DNA from: Methylobacillus gramineus
Lineage (GTDB): Bacteria; Pseudomonadota; Gammaproteobacteria; Burkholderiales; Methylophilaceae
Assembly: GCF_020532675.1 (NCBI RefSeq)
Contig: NZ_JAJAVE010000001.1
Location: 992,001-1,056,000 of the forward strand
Length of the DNA: 64,000 bases
Reading direction: 5' to 3'
The notes under the pieces were generated by a model. It was not told the DNA's origin. It was given only the letters and a program-made list of their open reading frames with translations, and ran no database searches. The position numbers and the translations under genes were made by a program. This document shows, in pieces, positions 15,557 to 24,896 of this stretch (positions are counted from its first letter, which is position 1; every line of letters starts with the position of its first letter).

Positions 15557-16852
15557 ATGACCCAATCAACCAATTTTCCGGCAGGAACTATAGAAGCTGT
15601 TGCCTTTCCCGGCGAAGGACTGCTCAGTGATGACCTCGTCATCTCCAGAGACTCTGATGGCAACCTGGCTTTGCAAAATCAGGCCTGTAGTAAAACCACT
15701 GCGTTTTTTGAACGCCCTCGCACACCAAGCAGCCCACAGATAGCAGGCAAGCCAACGGAGCTCGGCGCTGCAATCGCCAAAGTGGTTGAGCTATTCAGCC
15801 AGTCCCGTCACCCACTGATCAGTGGGCTGGCTACCGATGTTTATGGCATGCGGGCTGTAATGAATTTAGCCGAGACGGCAGGGGCCACGATTGACCACAT
15901 GAACTCCAAGAGTTCAATGAAAAATCTGTTGGTCATACAGAATTCTGGTTGGTATGTCACCACCTTGAGTGAAGTAAAAAACCGGGTTGACCTGTTGCTG
16001 GTGATAGGCACGGATGTGGTGAGTTATTTCCCGCGCTTTTTTGATCGTGTGATCTGGAACAAAGAAGCCATGTTCACGGACAATACTGATGCCAGAGAGA
16101 TTGTATACCTGGGTGGTCGTGACCTGAATACAGCGCCTGGCACTTCTCCTTCAGGTAGAAAGCCCGATGTATTGCCCTGTGATCTTGACCGCATCCCTGA
16201 AGTGCTGGCTGCCTTACGTGCCATTATCAGCGGTAAACCTTTTCTTGCGACTGAAGTGGCTGGCATTGCCACTGCTGATCTTGAAAAACTGGCAGAGCGA
16301 CTGAAAGCAGCAAAATATAGCGTAATTGCCTGGACTGGCAGTGCACTGGATTTCCCGCATGCCGAACTTTCCATCCAGACCATTACCGGCATTGTCGAGC
16401 ACCTGAACAAGACCACCCGTAGTGCCGGTTTACCATTAAGCGGTAATGATGGGGATGTCACCGCCTACAACGTCAGCACTTGGATCAGTGGTTATCCTTT
16501 CCGCAGCTCGTATCGTCGCGGCTATCCCGACTACGACCCATATCATTATGAAACCTCGGCCTTGCTGGCAGAGGGAGAAGTAGATGCACTGATCTGGATT
16601 AACAGTTTCAACCCCGAACGCGTTCCCCCTGCAAGCAAGACACCTACCGTAGTGATCGGCCACCCGGCCATGCAATTTGAGCAGCCGCCGGCAGTCTTTA
16701 TCCCGATCGCCATTCCAGGACTGGAAGCCAGCGGTGCCCAATTCCGCAGTGACAGTTCGGTCACGCTGCCCCTGAAAAAACTGCGGGCAACCGAGCTCCC
16801 TACGCTGGGCGATGTACTTTCTGCCATTGAAGCCGCGCTCAAAGCAGCTTAA
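15557..16852 (+). CDS. fhcB: Formyltransferase/hydrolase complex subunit B (FhcB, FwdB/FmdB-related)
   Basis: 431 residues from the ATG at 15557; earlier in-frame ATGs at 15503 and 15548 lie in the leader and lack good ribosome sites. It is related to the molybdopterin-oxidoreductase-like subunit of archaeal formylmethanofuran dehydrogenase, but the cysteine cluster and cofactor-binding region needed for that redox activity are not seen, as expected for bacterial Fhc. The sequence blocks GLATDVYGMRAVMNLAETAGATIDHMNS and GNDGDVTAYNVSTWISGYPF fit FhcB. Fhc transfers the formyl group from H4MPT to methylofuran and hydrolyses it to formate. First gene of fhcBADC. Confidence 0.93.
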   Translation: MTQSTNFPAGTIEAVAFPGEGLLSDDLVISRDSDGNLALQNQACSKTTAFFERPRTPSSPQIAGKPTELGAAIAKVVELFSQSRHPLISGLATDVYGMRAVMNLAETAGATIDHMNSKSSMKNLLVIQNSGWYVTTLSEVKNRVDLLLVIGTDVVSYFPRFFDRVIWNKEAMFTDNTDAREIVYLGGRDLNTAPGTSPSGRKPDVLPCDLDRIPEVLAALRAIISGKPFLATEVAGIATADLEKLAERLKAAKYSVIAWTGSALDFPHAELSIQTITGIVEHLNKTTRSAGLPLSGNDGDVTAYNVSTWISGYPFRSSYRRGYPDYDPYHYETSALLAEGEVDALIWINSFNPERVPPASKTPTVVIGHPAMQFEQPPAVFIPIAIPGLEASGAQFRSDSSVTLPLKKLRATELPTLGDVLSAIEAALKAA

Positions 16853-16874
16853 GCAAGATTAAGGAATCAGACAC

Positions 16875-18551
16875 ATGCTAATCAAACTTACCGGCGGCCG
16901 GGTGTATGACCCAGCGCACAATATCGATGGCAGGGTCATGGATATCTATGTGCGCGATGGCCGCATTGTAGAGCGCCCAAACGACGCTGAAACCATAGAT
17001 CAAGAATACGACCTGCGTGGCAAAGTGGTGATGGCGGGTGCGATCGACATGCACACCCATATTGGCGGAGGCAAAGTCAATATCGCCCGCCTAATGTTGC
17101 CAGAAGATCACCGCGCATCACCCGCCGTACATACTGACGCCTGTCGTTCCGGCTGCGGCCATGCAGCCCCATCCACGCTGACCACCGGTTATCGCTACGC
17201 AGAAATGGGCTATACCGCAGGTTTCGAGCCTGCGCTTTCCCCAGTCAATGCGCGCCAGTCACACCTGGAAATGTGCGACACCCCTATCATTGATAAAGGC
17301 GGTTACGCCATGATAGGCAGTGATGACTTCTTCCTGCGTATGCTGGCAGCCAAGCAGGATCAAAATGCGATCAATGATTATGTTGCCTGGATACTGCACG
17401 CCAGTCAGGCCATCGGCATCAAGGTGGTCAATCCAGGTGGTATCAATGCCTTCAAGTTCAACCAGAGAGCGCTGAATCTGGATGAGGAAAACATCCACTA
17501 CAAAGTCACGCCACGCGAAGTGCTGCAATCCCTGACCCGCGCAGTCTATGAACTGGGCATTGCCCACCCGCTGCATGTGCATGGTAACAACCTCGGGGTG
17601 CCTGGTAATGTAGAAACCACTCTCAAGACCATGGGCGCGGTAGAAGGTTATCCGGTTCACCTGACACATATCCAGTTTCACAGCTATGGCACAGAGGGCG
17701 ACCGCAAGTTCTCATCCGGTGCTGCTGCCATCGCAGAAGCACTGAACAAGCACAAAAATGTCTCGGCAGATGTAGGCCAGATTCTGTTCGGCCAGACCGT
17801 AACGGCTTCAGGCGACAATATGCGCCAATTCGCAAACTCCGGCCACGGCTCACCACGCAAATCCGTACTGATGGATATTGAATGCGACTCCGGTTGCGGA
17901 GTAGTGCCATTCAAGTACAAGGATCAGAATTTCGTCAATGCTCTGCAGTGGGCAATTGGCCTGGAGATCTTCCTGTTGACGGAAGATCCATGGCGTATCT
18001 TCCTCACCACGGATCACCCGAACGGTGCGCCATTCACCAGCTATCCGCATCTGATCCGCCTGCTGATGGACAAGAGTTTCCGTAACGATATGTTTGCAAA
18101 ACTCAACCTCGACGCTCAGGCGATGAGCACGCTGAGTGGCATCGAGCGTGAATACAGCCTGTATGAAATTGCCATCATGACCCGTGCCGGAGCTGCCAAG
18201 CTGGTAGGCCTGCATGACCGTGGGCATCTGGGTGTGGGCGCTGGTGCAGACATTACCGTCTATACCGATAATGCAGACCGTGAAGCCATGTTTGCCAAAC
18301 CGGATTATGTGTTCAAGGATGGCCAACTGGTGGTACGCAATGGTCAAGTGGTCAAAGTCACCTGGGGCAGCACCCATACAGTCAAGCCTGAGTTTGATCG
18401 CGGCATAGAAAAAGATCTGAAAAAATACTTTGATACCTACCACACCATGAACATGGAAAACTTCAAGGTCAGCGCTGCAGAGCTTGAAGAGGATGGCCGC
18501 GGCCACGTCATTGTTCAGGAGAGCAAAGGTCGCAGGGAGAAAACAGCATAA
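16875..18551 (+). CDS. fhcA: Formyltransferase/hydrolase complex subunit A, formylmethylofuran hydrolase
   Basis: 558 residues, an amidohydrolase-fold protein matching archaeal FwdA/FmdA. Metal-binding residues appear as DMHTHIG (H60, H62), then HPLHVHGNNLG, LTHIQFHSYGTEG and LTTDHPNGAPF. In bacteria this subunit hydrolyses formyl-methylofuran to formate, releasing the C1 unit. The start follows a purine-rich GATTAAGGAAT stretch 22 bases after fhcB, and the stop overlaps the fhcD ATG by one base. The length and conserved blocks are complete. Confidence 0.95.
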   Translation: MLIKLTGGRVYDPAHNIDGRVMDIYVRDGRIVERPNDAETIDQEYDLRGKVVMAGAIDMHTHIGGGKVNIARLMLPEDHRASPAVHTDACRSGCGHAAPSTLTTGYRYAEMGYTAGFEPALSPVNARQSHLEMCDTPIIDKGGYAMIGSDDFFLRMLAAKQDQNAINDYVAWILHASQAIGIKVVNPGGINAFKFNQRALNLDEENIHYKVTPREVLQSLTRAVYELGIAHPLHVHGNNLGVPGNVETTLKTMGAVEGYPVHLTHIQFHSYGTEGDRKFSSGAAAIAEALNKHKNVSADVGQILFGQTVTASGDNMRQFANSGHGSPRKSVLMDIECDSGCGVVPFKYKDQNFVNALQWAIGLEIFLLTEDPWRIFLTTDHPNGAPFTSYPHLIRLLMDKSFRNDMFAKLNLDAQAMSTLSGIEREYSLYEIAIMTRAGAAKLVGLHDRGHLGVGAGADITVYTDNADREAMFAKPDYVFKDGQLVVRNGQVVKVTWGSTHTVKPEFDRGIEKDLKKYFDTYHTMNMENFKVSAAELEEDGRGHVIVQESKGRREKTA

Positions 18552-19459
18552 TGATTATCAACGGCGTATCAATAGATGACACCTTTGCCGAAGCCTTCGG
18601 CATGCGCGGCACCCGCGTCCTGATCACAGCGCAAAATCTGCGCTGGGCCTACAACGCAGCCAGAGCCATGACTGGCTTTGCCACCTCGGTGATTGCCTGC
18701 GGTGTGGAAGCTGGCATAGAGCGCGAACTCAGCCCAGAAGAAACTCCCGATGGGCGCCCTGGCGTTTCCATCCTCATGTTCGCCATGAGTAGCGCAGTAC
18801 TTATGAAGCAGCTGGAAACTCGGCTGGGACAATGCGTATTGACCTGCCCCACTGCAGCGGCATTTTCCGGCATTGATGATGGCTATCCTGAAATCACCAA
18901 AATCAACCTGGGCAAGAATCTGCGCTTTTTCGGTGATGGCTTCCAGACGTCAAAAGTATTCAATGGCAAGCGTTATTGGCGTGTGCCAGTGATGGATGGC
19001 GAGTTCATGACGGAAGAAAGTACCGGCATGATACGTTCAGTCGGCGGTGGCAACTTCCTTATCCTCGCGGAATCTCAGCCACAGGCGCTTGCTGCATGCG
19101 AGGCCGCGATAGATGCCATGAGCAAGGTACCGAATGTCATCATGCCATTCCCGGGCGGCGTTGTACGCTCAGGCTCCAAGGTCGGCTCCAAATATAAATC
19201 CCTGATCGCGTCTACCAATGATGCGTTCTGCCCTACCCTTAAGGGCATCACCAAGACTGAGCTTTCTCCGGAAATTGAATCCGTCATGGAAATCGTCATT
19301 GACGGCCTGACCGATCCCGACATTCGGGTTGCCATGCGTGCAGGGATTGCCGCAGCCTGTGAGCTGGGTGCCAAGAACGGCATCAAACGCATCTCTGCCG
19401 GTAACTATGGCGGGAAACTAGGACCGTACCACTTCAAACTCAGGGAGATCATGGCATGA
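18551..19459 (+). CDS. fhcD: Formylmethylofuran:tetrahydromethanopterin formyltransferase (FhcD/Ftr)
   Basis: 302 residues, the typical Ftr size. It transfers the formyl group between H4MPT and methylofuran within the Fhc complex. Recognisable blocks are MIINGVSIDDTFAEAFGMRGTRVLITA at the N-terminus, CPTAAAFSGI, and FFGDGFQTSKVFNGKRYWRVPVMDGEF. Overlaps of one base with fhcA and four bases with fhcC show coupled translation of the complex. Confidence 0.96.
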   Translation: MIINGVSIDDTFAEAFGMRGTRVLITAQNLRWAYNAARAMTGFATSVIACGVEAGIERELSPEETPDGRPGVSILMFAMSSAVLMKQLETRLGQCVLTCPTAAAFSGIDDGYPEITKINLGKNLRFFGDGFQTSKVFNGKRYWRVPVMDGEFMTEESTGMIRSVGGGNFLILAESQPQALAACEAAIDAMSKVPNVIMPFPGGVVRSGSKVGSKYKSLIASTNDAFCPTLKGITKTELSPEIESVMEIVIDGLTDPDIRVAMRAGIAAACELGAKNGIKRISAGNYGGKLGPYHFKLREIMA

Positions 19460-20262
19460 GCGCGTTGACCTTCACACTCAAGCAAGCCATTCAGCAGCGT
19501 GTAGACGTGTCTGCACTCACGCCAGATAACCTGGCTGGAAAAAGCCTCAGCGATATTGCTGCCATCCCACTAGACTCTGGCAGGCTGAAACTACGCGTAG
19601 ACAGCTTGTTTGATATCAGCGGCGACAACGCCGAGGAGATTGTATTCAACAACGCCAGCGGCAAGCTGGACTACATTGGCAGCAAGATGAAAAGCGGCCG
19701 CATCACTGTCAATGGCGGTGCTGGCTCTTATCTCGGCTTCCAGATGCGCAAGGGTGAAATCGTACTGAACGGTAACGCTGATGCTTATACTGCCAGCGGG
19801 ATGGCCGGCGGATTGTTACATGTTCACGGTAATGTGGGTGATTTCCTGGCTGCCGCCATTCCCGGAGACCGCAAAGGCATGAAGGGCGGCATCGTCCTCA
19901 TCACCGGCAACGCGGGTGAGCGGGCTGGCGACCAGATGCGACGTGGCATTATCCTGATTGAAGGCAATGTGGGCAGCTACTGCGCCTCACGCATGCTGGC
20001 AGGCACCATAGGCGTCCTGGGCAGTGTTGGGGATTATGTAGGTTACGGCATGCGCCGCGGCACCCTGCTCCTGACTCAGCCACCCAAGCTACACGCCACG
20101 CTACAGGATTGCGGTACCCATACCCTGCCATTCCTGAGTCTGATGTTCAAGTCGTTCAGCAACTTGCCCAGCAAGTTTGCCGCCATCAACAAGAATCGCG
20201 TGCAGCGCTTTGCGGGCGACATTGCCAACGATGGCAAGGGCGAGATACTCGTTTTCAAATAA
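19456..20262 (+). CDS. fhcC: Formyltransferase/hydrolase complex subunit C (FwdC-like)
   Basis: 268 residues forming a right-handed beta-helix of the glutamate synthase alpha C-terminal type. The repeating G-x-x-M-x-x-G units are visible: GSKMKSGRITV, GFQMRKGEIVL, ASGMAGGLLHV, GDQMRRGIILI, ASRMLAGTIGV and GYGMRRGTLLL. It is the structural subunit of the Fhc complex and lacks any catalytic motif of its own. The ATG overlaps the fhcD stop by four bases, and a terminator follows 28 bases after the stop. Confidence 0.94.
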   Translation: MSALTFTLKQAIQQRVDVSALTPDNLAGKSLSDIAAIPLDSGRLKLRVDSLFDISGDNAEEIVFNNASGKLDYIGSKMKSGRITVNGGAGSYLGFQMRKGEIVLNGNADAYTASGMAGGLLHVHGNVGDFLAAAIPGDRKGMKGGIVLITGNAGERAGDQMRRGIILIEGNVGSYCASRMLAGTIGVLGSVGDYVGYGMRRGTLLLTQPPKLHATLQDCGTHTLPFLSLMFKSFSNLPSKFAAINKNRVQRFAGDIANDGKGEILVFK

Positions 20263-20290
20263 GCGCTTGAATAAAGCAGCATGCAACTAG

Positions 20291-20320
20291 GCCCGGTAAC
20301 ATGTGCTACCGGGCTTTTTT
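20291..20320 (+). terminator. Terminator of fhcBADC
   Basis: Arms GCCCGGTA (20291-20298) and TACCGGGC (20307-20314) followed by six T residues. Confidence 0.92.
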
Positions 20321-20420
20321 ATGCGCATGTGCAAACTATTGTCAATTTTGTTCCCGCAGAACTTATGCTGCTTTATCCTGCCAAATACATATCTATCTCA
20401 CCAACAGAAAAAGGAAAATC

Positions 20421-21077
20421 ATGCGAACTCAATTAACAGCAAGCGCCGTGGTTATTGCATTGGCGATTAGTGGCTGTGCCAATATGTCAGAAACCCAGAA
20501 AGGCACTGCCAAAGGCGCGGCTATTGGGGCTGGTGCTGGTGCAGTAGTAGGTGCATTGGCTGGAAAAGGTAAGGGTGCAGCGATAGGCGCCGCTGTAGGC
20601 GCTGGCGCTGGTGCGATCGCCGGCAATGTGTGGTCAAAGCGTATGGAAGAACAGAAACGCCAGATGGAACAAGCGACTGAAGGTACTGGCGTACAGGTCT
20701 CCCAAACTGAAGATAATCGCCTCAAGCTTGCCATTCCCAGTGATATCTCTTTTGCATCAGGTAAAGCCGATATAGAACCTAACTTCCGCCCAGTGCTTGA
20801 CAGCTTTGCCACTACCTTGAAAAACAATCCGAACACGACTGTGACGATTGTTGGTCACACGGATAACACCGGTAGCGATGCCATCAATAATCCATTGTCA
20901 TTGAATCGCGCTACCAACGCCCGCAATTACCTGACTGCCCGCGGTATTAGCAGCAACCGGTTTACAGTGGATGGTCGCGGCTCCCATGAACCATTGGTAT
21001 CCAATGACACGTTAGCCAACCGTGCCAAGAATCGTCGTGTTGAAATTTTTGTCGCTGAACCACAAGCAGCCCAATAA
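20421..21077 (+). CDS. OmpA-family outer-membrane lipoprotein (YiaD-like)
   Basis: 218 residues from the ATG at 20421, behind AAGGA. A lipoprotein signal ends in the lipobox LAISGC (cysteine near residue 19), followed by a glycine-zipper region (GAAIGAGAGAVVGALAGKGKG, about 32-70) that may insert in or lie on a membrane. The C-terminal OmpA domain shows FASGKADIEPNF, VTIVGHTDNTGSD, LSLNRATNARNYL and AKNRRVEI, the peptidoglycan-binding signature. It probably tethers the outer membrane to the cell wall. It has its own terminator and is not tied functionally to the C1 genes beside it. Confidence 0.9.
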   Translation: MRTQLTASAVVIALAISGCANMSETQKGTAKGAAIGAGAGAVVGALAGKGKGAAIGAAVGAGAGAIAGNVWSKRMEEQKRQMEQATEGTGVQVSQTEDNRLKLAIPSDISFASGKADIEPNFRPVLDSFATTLKNNPNTTVTIVGHTDNTGSDAINNPLSLNRATNARNYLTARGISSNRFTVDGRGSHEPLVSNDTLANRAKNRRVEIFVAEPQAAQ

Positions 21078-21091
21078 AAACACGCAAGCAC

Positions 21092-21124
21092 AAAATAGCC
21101 GGCATCAAAGCCGGCTATTTTTTA
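21092..21124. terminator. Bidirectional terminator between the OmpA-like gene and yigZ
   Basis: Perfect 10-bp arms (21093-21102 and 21111-21120) with flanking A and T runs between convergent genes. Confidence 0.92.
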
Positions 21125-21140
21125 TTTGTCTGGTATCAAA

Positions 21141-21701
21141 TTAGCCATATTTCTGCTGCAAACTCGGTACCTCGTGCGCAGGCACGGAAGCAATCACCGT
21201 CACGTACTCACCAAAGGCTTTATCAAGCACTTCGCCATTCAGCCTATCCACATCGCGAATAAAACCATCCAGTTTTTTGTAATCCAGATCCACGCGTATT
21301 TTCTGCATCTCGACATACTCGCCAAAACTCGCTGCATCTAGCGCCATTTTTGCGGTTCCGCCATAAGCACGCACCAAGCCACCGGTGCCCAGATTGATGC
21401 CACCATAATACCGAATCACCCCGACACAGGTATTGATGAGGTTACGCCCCTCAAGAAACTGCAATACTGGCTTGCCTGCAGTGCCGGATGGCTCTCCTGC
21501 ATCACTGAATCGTTGTACGACTCCCTGTGGAGTCTGCAGCCTAAAAGCATAAGCCAGGTGATGTGCACTTTGGTGTGCACTGGCAAGGCGCCGCAAGGCA
21601 ATAGCCACAGCGCGTTCGTCTGCACAGTACTCGGCGATCGCCACGAAGCGGGATTTATTGATGGTCTGTTCTGCCTGACCAGGCTGGATGATGATTTGCA
21701 A
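21141..21701 (-). CDS. YigZ/IMPACT family protein
   Basis: 186 residues. The UPF0029/IMPACT pattern is clear: INKSRFVAIAEYC, SAHHLAYAFRL, RFSDAGEPSGTAGKPVLQFLEG and VGVIRYYGGINLGTGGLVRAYGG. The molecular function of the bacterial family is not established. The only standard start in the frame is a TTG at 21701 with no good ribosome site; the frame otherwise extends to a TGA a few codons upstream. It follows the HerA-like ATPase gene by 36 bases and is probably co-transcribed with it. Confidence 0.88.
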   Translation of the reverse strand: MQIIIQPGQAEQTINKSRFVAIAEYCADERAVAIALRRLASAHQSAHHLAYAFRLQTPQGVVQRFSDAGEPSGTAGKPVLQFLEGRNLINTCVGVIRYYGGINLGTGGLVRAYGGTAKMALDAASFGEYVEMQKIRVDLDYKKLDGFIRDVDRLNGEVLDKAFGEYVTVIASVPAHEVPSLQQKYG

Positions 21702-21737
21702 ACTATAAAACTCGACTACCTGACTGTTGATTCAATC

Positions 21738-23240
21738 CTACTTCTTGCTCTTACCACCAAGAATGGATCCCAATACTCCGCGCAATATCTGCCGTCCAAG
21801 TTCAGAGCCTATGGCTCTGGCGGCACTTTTTGCGGCAGTTTCCAATACGCTTTGCGGCTGACGGCCTGTCGATTTACGCGCTGGCTTGTTTTCAGAATTT
21901 CCACCACCGAACAAACCACCCCAATCAAATCCTCTATCCTCCTCGGCCGCTTGCTCTTGAGTCTCCGAGGCACGTCCTTTCAGGATTTCATAGGCCGACT
22001 CACGATCCACACCATTCTCGTAATGCCCGTACACAATCGAACTCTTAATCAACTGCTCACGCTCAAGATCACTCACTGGCCCTATTCTGCTACCCGGCGG
22101 ACAAACAAATGCACGCTCTACCGGTGTAGGCCGCCCCTGCTCGTCCAGAAATGACACCAGCGCCTCCCCAACAGCAAGTTCTGTAATCACCTGACTGACT
22201 TTCACATCAGGATTGGCACGAAACGTTTCAGCCGCCGCCTTCACTGCCTTTTGATCCCTGGGGGTGAAAGCGCGCAAAGCATGCTGTACGCGATTACCTA
22301 GCTGGCCCAATACAACATCGGGAATATCCAGTGGATTCTGGCTTACAAAATACACGCCTACACCCTTGGAACGGATCAGACGCACCACCTGCTCAATTTT
22401 ATCCATCAATGATTTGGGGGCATCGTTGAACAACAAGTGTGCTTCATCAAAAAAGAAGGCGAGTTTGGGTTTATCAAGATCACCCACTTCAGGCAGCTTC
22501 TCGAACAACTCGGACAATAGCCATAACAACAAAGTCGCATATACCCGCGGTGAATTGTAGAGACTGTCTGCGGCCAGGATATTGACCATGCCCCAGCCTT
22601 TAGCGTCTGTCTGCATCATGTCGTCCAGGTTCAATGCAGGCTCGCCGAACAACTGGTCAGCGCCCTCATGCTCCAATTGCAGTAATGCGCGCTGGATAGC
22701 CCCTACGCTGGCAGTAGAAATATTGCCGTATTCATTACTGTAATCTGCCGAGTTCTCGGCAGCGTGCTGAATCATGGCCCGCAAATCCTTCATATCCAGC
22801 AACAACCAGCCCTTGTCATCGGCAATCTTGAATACTGCTGTGAGCACACCCGACTGCACCTCATTGAGGTTGAGCATACGCGATAAAAGCAGCGGCCCCA
22901 TTTCGGCAATGGTGGTGCGTACCGGATGGCCTTTTTTACCAAATACATCCCATAACGTAACCGGGCAAGCAGCGAAAGTGAAATTCTCCAGCCCTAATTG
23001 CGCAACCCTGGAATCCACCCGGCTATTGCTTCCACCAGGCTGGCTGATACCAGAAAGATCACCTTTGACATCGGCCATGAACACCGGTACGCCTAGCCGA
23101 GAAAAACTCTCGGCAATGCTCTGCAGGGTCACTGTTTTACCAGTCCCTGTAGCCCCGGCAATCAAACCGTGACGGTTGGCCATGCGTGGCAATAGATACA
23201 GGAACTCTTCACTTTTCGCTAATGGTGTAGGCGTGCTCAT
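21738..23240 (-). CDS. HerA-like ATPase, DUF853 (YjgR) family
   Basis: 500 residues. Walker A is GATGTGKT (29-36) and Walker B is [13 protein letters not shown], with the downstream [40 protein letters not shown] block diagnostic of the DUF853 family. The C-terminal tail (about 425-500) is low in complexity, with a WGGLFGGG stretch and basic residues. Relatives are called helicase HerA-like or YjgR; the cellular role is unknown. No NurA nuclease or other DNA-end-processing partner lies near, so a canonical HerA-NurA system is not supported. Confidence 0.88.
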   Translation of the reverse strand: MSTPTPLAKSEEFLYLLPRMANRHGLIAGATGTGKTVTLQSIAESFSRLGVPVFMADVKGDLSGISQPGGSNSRVDSRVAQLGLENFTFAACPVTLWDVFGKKGHPVRTTIAEMGPLLLSRMLNLNEVQSGVLTAVFKIADDKGWLLLDMKDLRAMIQHAAENSADYSNEYGNISTASVGAIQRALLQLEHEGADQLFGEPALNLDDMMQTDAKGWGMVNILAADSLYNSPRVYATLLLWLLSELFEKLPEVGDLDKPKLAFFFDEAHLLFNDAPKSLMDKIEQVVRLIRSKGVGVYFVSQNPLDIPDVVLGQLGNRVQHALRAFTPRDQKAVKAAAETFRANPDVKVSQVITELAVGEALVSFLDEQGRPTPVERAFVCPPGSRIGPVSDLEREQLIKSSIVYGHYENGVDRESAYEILKGRASETQEQAAEEDRGFDWGGLFGGGNSENKPARKSTGRQPQSVLETAAKSAARAIGSELGRQILRGVLGSILGGKSKK

Positions 23241-23273
23241 GATTATTCTTTGTGATGGCTCATCATTACGATA

Positions 23274-23786
23274 TCAGATATCCCCTTGACGCGCCTTGTC
23301 GATAATATGCAGTAGTATGCGTTCTAGCTCCTGTGCAGCCTTCTGCGCTCTGGGCGTGGGGTTATGTATGCTTTGAAGATCAAATGTAGGGCGGGCCAGG
23401 CCGAGATAAAGCTGGTGATTACGTTGATAGATCGCAATACGGCATGGAGCAAACGTCACGAATTCCGGGTGATCCAGCATAATTTCAGCGCCCAGGCCTA
23501 GGTTGCAGAAAGCCCGGACTTCCAGCGGACCTTCAGGTGCCTGTCCCCTGACACGCAAATGTTCGCCTATCGGCAGGTTGGCAGGATTGACGAAGTTTTC
23601 GCCTTCGGACACAACCTTGAGACTGTCAACTACATCCTCATAAGTCACCCCAGGCTCAACCGCGACTTCATACAGCCCACTACCAGGGTTCACCACAGGC
23701 ATGGGGGCGGCTTTTTTTGCTGCCACAGGCATTGCCATTAGCAATAGCAAGCTCAATAACAATGCCCTGATTGCCAGCAACCCCAT
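23274..23786 (-). CDS. Exported DUF302 domain protein
   Basis: 170 residues with an N-terminal signal peptide (RALLLSLLLLMAMPVAAKK, cleavage near residue 23). The rest matches DUF302: YEVAVEPGVTYEDVVDSLKVVSEGENF, then VRAFCNLGLGAEIMLDHPEFVTFAPCRIAIYQ. The function of the family is unknown; a single domain in a periplasmic protein is common in proteobacteria. It lies between the HerA-like gene and cysB on the same strand, 17 bases after cysB, so it may be read through from cysB. Confidence 0.8.
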   Translation of the reverse strand: MGLLAIRALLLSLLLLMAMPVAAKKAAPMPVVNPGSGLYEVAVEPGVTYEDVVDSLKVVSEGENFVNPANLPIGEHLRVRGQAPEGPLEVRAFCNLGLGAEIMLDHPEFVTFAPCRIAIYQRNHQLYLGLARPTFDLQSIHNPTPRAQKAAQELERILLHIIDKARQGDI

Positions 23787-23803
23787 GCCTGACCCTTTAA
23801 ACC

Positions 23804-24736
23804 TTATTCGCCGGGCACGGATTTCAGCTCAGCCTCGACTGCTTTACGACCATAGTGCGGTGCCAGCAACTCAATAAAGGCATAAGCATAACCCCGCAGG
23901 TAAGCGTCTTTACGGAGGCCTATATATGTAGTGCTAGGAGGGAACAGATCACTGACATCCAGCATCACCAAATGACTATCCCGCACCGGGTCATAGGCCA
24001 TATTGGCCAATAGACCGACCCCAAGCCCCAAGTTGACATAGGTCTTGATGACATCAGCATCAATCGCAGTCAGTACAACATTGGGCTCCAGCCCTTCCTT
24101 CTCAAACACCTTGCTCACCAATGAACCACCGGTAAAAGCAAAGTCGTAGGTAATCAGTGGATAGCGCGTAATTTTTTCAAGCGTCAATGGCAAATCATCC
24201 AGCAACGGATGACCTTTAGGCGTCACGACGCAACGATTCCACTGATAGCAAGGCAGGCACAACAGATCCTCGAAACTGCTGATCGACTCGGTAGCGATGC
24301 CGATATCCGCTTCGCCCTTCTGTACCTGCTCCGCTACTTGCGTGGGGTTACCCTGATGGATAGTCAGCTTGACCTTGGGATATTGGGCCATGAACTCTTT
24401 CACAGCAGCAGGCAAGCGATAGCGTGCCTGGGTGTGCGTCGTTGCAATAGTCAATGCACCCGTATCTTCATGCGTGAACTCCTCCCCAACACGCTTGATA
24501 TTATCCATTTCGAGCATGACGCGCTCAGCCAACTCCAGTATAATTCGGCCCGGTTCTGTGATACCAATCAATCTTTTACCGTTACGTTTGAATATCTGCA
24601 GATTCAACTCTTCTTCGAGTAGCTGGATCTGCTTGCTCACGCCAGGTTGTGAGGTATGTAAAGCATCCGCCGCAATAGAGACACTAAGACCTTGTCGAGC
24701 AACCTCGCGGACATACCGTAACTGATGTATTTTCAT
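23804..24736 (-). CDS. cysB: LysR-type regulator CysB
   Basis: 310 residues. The N-terminal winged helix-turn-helix MKIHQLRYVREVARQGLSVSIAADALHTSQPGVSKQI (1-37) is typical of the CysB/Cbl subfamily, and the C-terminal substrate-binding domain has ATTHTQARYRLPAAVKEF with the threonines that contact sulfate or N-acetylserine. It controls cysteine biosynthesis genes and usually represses its own. It is divergent from the permease-cysI-cysDN genes, which are its likely targets. Confidence 0.93.
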   Translation of the reverse strand: MKIHQLRYVREVARQGLSVSIAADALHTSQPGVSKQIQLLEEELNLQIFKRNGKRLIGITEPGRIILELAERVMLEMDNIKRVGEEFTHEDTGALTIATTHTQARYRLPAAVKEFMAQYPKVKLTIHQGNPTQVAEQVQKGEADIGIATESISSFEDLLCLPCYQWNRCVVTPKGHPLLDDLPLTLEKITRYPLITYDFAFTGGSLVSKVFEKEGLEPNVVLTAIDADVIKTYVNLGLGVGLLANMAYDPVRDSHLVMLDVSDLFPPSTTYIGLRKDAYLRGYAYAFIELLAPHYGRKAVEAELKSVPGE

Positions 24737-24896
24737 TATGCTATTCGACCCTTGTTTTATAACAAAATCACATATTCATAGAATAACATACTATTAAATT
24801 ATTTATTTAACCTGTTATAATAAAAGGCTTTTTCGGGTATTGTTTTTGGACTAACGTCTGTCCCAACAAACCCATGGAAAAAACAACAATCATTTC
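24737..24896. promoter_or_regulatory. Divergent control region of cysB and the sulfate-assimilation genes
   Basis: About 160 AT-rich bases. On the plus strand a perfect TATAAT lies at 24816-24821 with no good -35, which fits an activator-dependent (CysB) promoter. TTGTT-TTAT-AACAA (24753-24766) near cysB is a candidate regulator site. Confidence 0.55.

Noticed and set aside
21738-23240. HerA-NurA or phage-defence system
   Set aside because: The ATPase is of the DUF853 type, and no nuclease, sirtuin or other defence partner is adjacent.
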